The notes under the pieces: model-generated
Databases searched by the model: none
What the model was told of the DNA's origin: nothing
Seen by the model: the letters and a program-made list of their open reading frames with translations, nothing else
Part shown: piece after piece, positions 16,320-20,067 of the stretch
Layout of the letters: the number at the start of each line of letters is the position of its first letter
How positions within the stretch are numbered: position 1 is the first letter of the stretch
NCBI GenBank assembly: GCA_038229915.1
Contig: JBBRNY010000042.1
Coordinates: 1 to 20,067 of the forward strand
Source: JAFDZW01 sp038229915
Lineage (GTDB): Bacteria; Bacteroidota; Ignavibacteria; Palsa-1295
DNA length: 20,067 nucleotides
Reading direction: 5' to 3'
Made by a program: the position numbers and the translations under genes

Positions 16320-17072
16320 ATGATAATGAAAGACAAAACATTGCGCGATATCGTCACTGAGAATTTCAATGCGGCTTCTGTGTTCGAGAAGTATGGACTT
16401 GATTTCTGCTGTAAGGGAGGAATTTCACTCGACGAGGCTTGCAAACAAAAAGGTCTCAATAGAGAGCAAATTTTTTCGGAGCTCTCGGATGTAGCGTATG
16501 AAGAATCTTCTCAACGCTACTTCCAGTGGGAGTTGCCGTTCCTGATCGATTACATCGTTAACAACCACCATGCCTATATCAAAACTCAGGTACCACTTAT
16601 TAATTTCCATCTGGAAAAAGTGATTCGTGCGCATGGCGAGAGACATCCCGAAGTGAAAGAAGTTGAGAGTATTTTTCACACTCAAAGTCAAGGCCTCCTC
16701 AACCACATGATGAAAGAAGAAAATGTTTTATTTCCTTTCATCAAACAGCTTGTGCAGTCACGCTCTCTGGGCACCGAACCGCCACAGGCTCATTTCGGAG
16801 ATATTTCTGGACCCATAGCTGCTATGCTTGCTGAGCACGAAGAGGTGGGTGGCGAGTTGGCACGTCTGCGCGACCTCCTGCTCGATTACACACCGCCTGA
16901 CGATGCGTGTACAACGATGCGGCTTTTGTATCAAGAGCTCGAAGCATTCGAAAAGGATCTACACAAACACGTCTTCTTGGAGAATACAATACTTTTTCCG
17001 AAAGCCATTCGCATAGAAAGAGAGTTCGGTCACGAAGCTCTTGAGCGATCAGCTCTCCTTCATAATGAATAA
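16320..17072 (+). CDS. iron-sulfur cluster repair di-iron protein (RIC / ScdA / YtfE family)
   Basis: RIC proteins restore iron-sulfur clusters damaged by nitric oxide or peroxide, in the cytoplasm. The protein is 250 residues, near the family's 220-245. The N-terminal ScdA_N (DUF542) domain (about 5-55) has TLRDIVTENFNAASVFEKYG and the paired cysteines Cys30-Cys31 in LDFCCKGG. The C-terminal hemerythrin-like domain (about 75-240) supplies His83/His84 (NNHHAYI), His105, His129, Glu133/Glu134 (HMMKEENVLFPF), His173 and the closing HKHVFLE. All expected ligands are visible. The ATG at 16320 or the one at 16326 could be used. It lies between the porin-like gene and the dihaem cytochrome gene, with 51 bases to the latter. 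Confidence 0.93.
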   Translation: MIMKDKTLRDIVTENFNAASVFEKYGLDFCCKGGISLDEACKQKGLNREQIFSELSDVAYEESSQRYFQWELPFLIDYIVNNHHAYIKTQVPLINFHLEKVIRAHGERHPEVKEVESIFHTQSQGLLNHMMKEENVLFPFIKQLVQSRSLGTEPPQAHFGDISGPIAAMLAEHEEVGGELARLRDLLLDYTPPDDACTTMRLLYQELEAFEKDLHKHVFLENTILFPKAIRIEREFGHEALERSALLHNE

Positions 17073-17123
17073 GCGGTATCAAAAACCGGACATCATAATT
17101 TTTTACACATCTACGAAACAAAT

Positions 17124-18806
17124 ATGAGCACAGAAAAGAAAACTAGCATGGGATTGATCATAGGATTTGGTATCCTTGCCATCATCCTTGTGGGCGTCGG
17201 GGCATACCTCTATGGGGGTAAAAAGTCCGCTGACAAATACCACGTCATCTCCGGATTTGCTTGGGATAAAGAAGAATGGGCTGCACGAACGAAAGGAATT
17301 CGGACGAGCTATAATCCAGATCACGACCTTAACAATGAAACGCTTACCATAGTACCGGGTGATCCACGTTGGCTCGATTTCGTTTTTTGGTGCTTTAACA
17401 ATAAACTCGCAGAGCATCAGGTCGAAGCATACGGTGGCACTGAGTGGGACGGTCCAAAAGGAGGAGTCATCTTCCATTGGGCACCAGGATCTCGTTGGGA
17501 AACCCACACACTGGCAAGCTTCGGATTCACGATTGGCCATACGATCGGCGAGCACGAATGGAAAGACACTCAATTTCCCGAATTCTTCGAAAAGTACGGC
17601 GGCACATACGGAATCAATGTGAAAGATCGTCTCGCTGAGATCGATACCGGTTCCCCTACTCCGTGGGTTAATTTTCTTGAATATTGTGGCGGATCGAATA
17701 GCCCGTATTACCGTTATCTCTTCCATCAAGAGGCAGTCGTTGATCCTGTTCGAGAACGTATCTATCTCATTGGGGGACAAGGTACGGATTTCGAATACAG
17801 TTTCGAACGCTACTTCCACGAAGTTCGTGAAGTTCTGACCGACGCAAAGGCGTTTCAATTCTTCCAGATGTATGATCTCTATGGACCAGGATTTGCTTGT
17901 AAAGCTGGTTGGGCAAAGAATAAGATAAACGGAAATCTTATGGCGATGTCATTTACTGATGACACGAGTAAATGGATGACGAAACCCGGAGTAGGGAAAG
18001 CAATACGATATAATCCAAATCCGCCACTTCCGGTTATCCCACCGAAGATGCGTGAATTCACGGCTGCAAAAGCTGGGCAGGATATCTATCGTGTACAATG
18101 CACTCCTTGCCATGGTACTAACGGAGATGGTAGAGGATTTCTTGCCGCTGGCTTTGAAGTTCCGGTGCGAGATTTCCGACTTGGAATCTATAAATTCCGT
18201 TCAACCGTCGGCGGCGCCTTTCCGACCATTGGCGATCTCGAGCACATCATCAGAGTCGGAGTTCCGGGTGGGACAATGCCTGCTTGGGGAGAATTTCTTA
18301 CCAAAGAAGATATTCACAACCTTGCGGTGTATCTGATCACTTTCTCCGAAAGATTTCTCGATTCATGGAATGCCAAAAAGGAGCCGGAGTTACTCCAGAT
18401 CCCCGGAGTTCCTTCAAATCTTTCTTCAATGACCGAGCGAGGCAAACAAGTCTATACACTAATGCAATGTGCGAAATGCCATGGCGAATCAGGTGTTGGA
18501 AACGGACCTTCTTCGATCGGCTTAAAGGATACTTGGGAAAATGAGATCAAAACTGCTGATCTCACATACAAGTGGCAATTTAAGAACGGATTCAGTCCGC
18601 GGGATATTTACCGTACTTTTAATGGAGGACTCAATGGTACACCGATGCCATCATTTAAGGATATCTTTACTTCGGATGAAGATCGTTGGGCTTTGGTAGC
18701 GTACATACTTTCGCTTTCACCACAAGAAAGACCATCGCTACATCTTAAGGATTTCAAGACAAAATTTGCATCTGCTATAGACTCAAATGGCATAGTGAGG
18801 AGATAG
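17124..18806 (+). CDS. membrane-anchored dihaem cytochrome c with a large unrecognised N-terminal domain
   Basis: This 560-residue protein has an N-terminal membrane anchor (about 10-31), so the rest should face the periplasm. Residues about 35-300 form a domain I do not recognise: it is Trp- and Tyr-rich, with Cys90, Cys188 and Cys259 and conserved-looking phrases such as FHWAPGSRWETHTL and EYSFERYFHEVREVL. Two class I cytochrome c domains follow. Haem 1 is CTPCH (326-330) with likely ligand Met385 in GGTMPAWG. Haem 2 is CAKCH (449-453) with Met508 in GTPMPSF. The N-domain could be catalytic or a docking module. The gene follows the RIC gene and is followed 2 bases later by a small membrane protein. 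The electron donor and acceptor are unknown. Confidence 0.88.
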   Translation: MSTEKKTSMGLIIGFGILAIILVGVGAYLYGGKKSADKYHVISGFAWDKEEWAARTKGIRTSYNPDHDLNNETLTIVPGDPRWLDFVFWCFNNKLAEHQVEAYGGTEWDGPKGGVIFHWAPGSRWETHTLASFGFTIGHTIGEHEWKDTQFPEFFEKYGGTYGINVKDRLAEIDTGSPTPWVNFLEYCGGSNSPYYRYLFHQEAVVDPVRERIYLIGGQGTDFEYSFERYFHEVREVLTDAKAFQFFQMYDLYGPGFACKAGWAKNKINGNLMAMSFTDDTSKWMTKPGVGKAIRYNPNPPLPVIPPKMREFTAAKAGQDIYRVQCTPCHGTNGDGRGFLAAGFEVPVRDFRLGIYKFRSTVGGAFPTIGDLEHIIRVGVPGGTMPAWGEFLTKEDIHNLAVYLITFSERFLDSWNAKKEPELLQIPGVPSNLSSMTERGKQVYTLMQCAKCHGESGVGNGPSSIGLKDTWENEIKTADLTYKWQFKNGFSPRDIYRTFNGGLNGTPMPSFKDIFTSDEDRWALVAYILSLSPQERPSLHLKDFKTKFASAIDSNGIVRR

Positions 18807-18808
18807 TT

Positions 18809-18985
18809 ATGTTCGGCAAGATCAACTCAAAAGTTATCGTGATAATAACGGCAACAGTACTTCTGTTGGTCGCCGGGCTCTTCATCAAACAGAAGTACTA
18901 CGGTGACAATACCTGTCCGGCAAATATGACGACCGTCGGTGGGAAGGATAACCCGTGCCAATGTACAAAACGCATTGAACGGTAA
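18809..18985 (+). CDS. 58-residue single-TM protein with three cysteines
   Basis: The frame opens with ATG at 18809, only 2 bases after the cytochrome stop, behind a clear Shine-Dalgarno (GAGGAG at 18797-18802), rare in this window. It encodes MFGKINSKVIVIITATVLLL and then a short tail. One hydrophobic segment (about 9-25) is followed by KQKYYGDN and a tail with Cys36, Cys50 and Cys52, the last two as CQC. Positive residues precede the helix, and the tail probably lies in the periplasm. It is likely a small subunit or assembly factor for the cytochrome complex, perhaps binding metal or forming a disulfide. I do not recognise a family. A terminator follows 17 bases later. Confidence 0.75.
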   Translation: MFGKINSKVIVIITATVLLLVAGLFIKQKYYGDNTCPANMTTVGGKDNPCQCTKRIER

Positions 18986-19002
18986 AGATATAATGCTCGA
19001 TC

Positions 19003-19055
19003 TCACATTTCCTTGTTCTTCGCAATAAGAATGAGGAAATGTGATTTGGTGTTTT
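19003..19055 (+). terminator. strong terminator closing the porin-RIC-cytochrome operon
   Basis: TCACATTTCCTTGTTCTT (19003-19020) folds on AAGAATGAGGAAATGTGA (19027-19044) with loop CGCAAT: an 18-pair stem with two G-U pairs, followed by TTTGGTGTTTTT. It follows the small membrane-protein stop by 17 bases and precedes the cupin start by 16 bases beyond the T run, so the cupin should have its own promoter or depend on read-through. Confidence 0.85.
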
Positions 19056-19070
19056 TACAAATAAAATAAA

Positions 19071-19478
19071 ATGGAAAATAAATCTATGCAAACTCCTGAC
19101 ACGCGTCCACGACCAGATTCAGAGCGCCCTCTCGACGCGCCGTTCCTTCAGTTCGATCTCGATGATATTGTTAACCGATTGAAGGGAGAAGGGGATTGGG
19201 CATCCGACAAACACAATGCTATGACGCTCATGAAAAATGAGATGATGCGTATTGTAGTGATGGTATTGCACCAAGGAAACGAAATAAAGATGCATAAGGC
19301 AGAATCACCGATCAGTCTGTTCGTAGTAGAAGGACTGTTAAGATTCAAGTTAGAAAATGAGTCGTTCGATCTCAAGACCGGTGGATTGCTGACATTGCAT
19401 AAAGACATTTTACACGGTTTAGAAGCTCTTGAGGAAACTACCGTTCTTCTCACAATGGCACATACTTCTACCAGCTGA
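19071..19478 (+). CDS. cupin-domain protein
   Basis: This 135-residue cytoplasmic protein (130 if the ATG at 19086 is used) has a single cupin barrel. The first cupin motif reads GNEIKMHKAESPISLFVVEG, where the usual second metal histidine of HxH is replaced: His75 is followed by Lys-Ala. The second motif, GGLLTLHKDILHGLEALEE, gives His110 and His115. A metal site with three histidines remains possible but is not canonical. No substrate can be inferred. It sits just after the operon terminator. A link to the NO-related genes is only positional. A T7 run follows the stop but without a convincing stem. Confidence 0.85.
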   Translation: MENKSMQTPDTRPRPDSERPLDAPFLQFDLDDIVNRLKGEGDWASDKHNAMTLMKNEMMRIVVMVLHQGNEIKMHKAESPISLFVVEGLLRFKLENESFDLKTGGLLTLHKDILHGLEALEETTVLLTMAHTSTS

Positions 19479-19545
19479 TTTTTTTGGCTCATCACGATTC
19501 TTATATACGGATATAATAGACGACCATAGCAGTTAAAATACTTTT

Positions 19546-20067
19546 ATGGTAAAAAAGGAAAAAATACCTCACGAACTCCTTTATACCATCGGGCATTCCA
19601 CTCATCCGATCGATGAATTTGTAAGCTTGCTTAAGGAATATGGCATTAAACAATTAGTCGATGTTCGGACGATACCGAGGTCGCGACACAATCCTCAATT
19701 CAATGAGAAGAGGTTAGCGGCTCGATTGAAAAAATCGAAGATCCAATATTTGCATGATCAGGAGCTCGGCGGCTTGCGACATACAAAAAAAGACTCCATA
19801 AATCTGGGATGGAGGACTGCCTCTTTCCGCGGTTATGCCGACTACATGCAAACAGACGAGTTTAGCAGCGCACTCAAGGCACTGATAGCAAAAGTAAAAA
19901 AGAAGCCAAGCGTCATTATGTGTGCCGAAGCGCTCCCCTGGCGCTGTCACCGTTCTATGATTGCTGATGCGATGGTCAAGCAAAAATGGGAAGTTCGGCA
20001 TATTATGTCAAAGACCTCCGCTTACAAACATAAGCTTACCTCATTTGCAAAAATGAGGAATGGAAAA
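19546..20067 (+). CDS. DUF488 family protein (3' end beyond the window)
   Basis: A 174-codon open frame runs from ATG at 19546 to the window edge without a stop. It shows the DUF488 signature parts in order: LLYTIGHST (11-19), VDVRTIPRSRHNPQFN (38-53), FRGYADYMQTDEF (94-106) and CAEALPWRCHRSMIADAM (126-143), including the two cysteines. DUF488 proteins are cytoplasmic; their biochemical role is not established. Typical length is about 170-190, so only a few residues should be missing. A TATAAT at 19512-19517 lies 28 bases upstream of the start, but no matching -35 is at normal spacing. Confidence 0.93.
   Translation, partial: MVKKEKIPHELLYTIGHSTHPIDEFVSLLKEYGIKQLVDVRTIPRSRHNPQFNEKRLAARLKKSKIQYLHDQELGGLRHTKKDSINLGWRTASFRGYADYMQTDEFSSALKALIAKVKKKPSVIMCAEALPWRCHRSMIADAMVKQKWEVRHIMSKTSAYKHKLTSFAKMRNGK

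Noticed and set aside
17103..17858. 251-codon minus-strand frame
   Set aside because: It lies opposite the cytochrome gene, which has clear anchor and haem motifs; the antisense product shows none.
19484..19517. TTGGCT and TATAAT as a promoter for the DUF488 gene
   Set aside because: The spacer of 22 bases is too long for a normal -35/-10 pair; only the TATAAT is mentioned.

Overview
The window looks like chromosomal DNA from the Bacteroidota/Chlorobiota/Ignavibacteria/Kapabacteria side of the FCB group. Three things point there: a full-length PorX (receiver plus PglZ domain, the type IX secretion regulator), a secreted protein ending in a type IX-style sorting or FlgD-like domain, and a 165-residue protein of a family I know mainly from Bacteroidetes. 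Most genes lack a clear Shine-Dalgarno sequence, which fits. I cannot fix the genus from sequence alone. There is no phage, insertion sequence, integrase or CRISPR array.

Left part (1-5250): tRNA-Leu(UAA) sits 24 bases before the ribosome-assembly GTPase gene der. Der converges with a minus-strand group of cell-envelope genes: a PorV-like beta-barrel protein, a helix-hairpin-helix plus beta-barrel outer-membrane protein that overlaps it by 7 bases, and the secreted sorting-domain protein.

Middle part (5216-10354): a tightly packed minus-strand operon runs porX, an exported alpha/beta hydrolase, tsaE, tsaB. Two junctions are 4-base ATGA overlaps and one is a 4-base gap. It is followed by a DUF1573-dihaem cytochrome c fusion and ends in a strong hairpin terminator. 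PorX regulation and tRNA t6A modification therefore probably share a transcript.

Next (10355-14080): a DUF1801/YdeI-like protein, a DinB-like protein following an M3-type zinc peptidase, a conserved Bacteroidetes-type hypothetical protein, and tRNA-Gln(CUG) with its terminator.

Right part (14159-20067): the most interesting region. A minus-strand hemerythrin gene faces away, across about 436 non-coding bases, from a plus-strand series: a porin-like outer-membrane protein, a RIC/ScdA/YtfE-type iron-sulfur repair protein, a membrane-anchored dihaem cytochrome c with a large unrecognised N-terminal domain, a 58-residue single-TM protein with three cysteines, a hairpin terminator, a cupin, and a DUF488 gene cut by the window edge. 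Two di-iron (hemerythrin-fold) proteins beside an anchored cytochrome suggest a nitrosative-stress or anaerobic-respiration locus. That functional link is inference; the gene families themselves are mostly clear.
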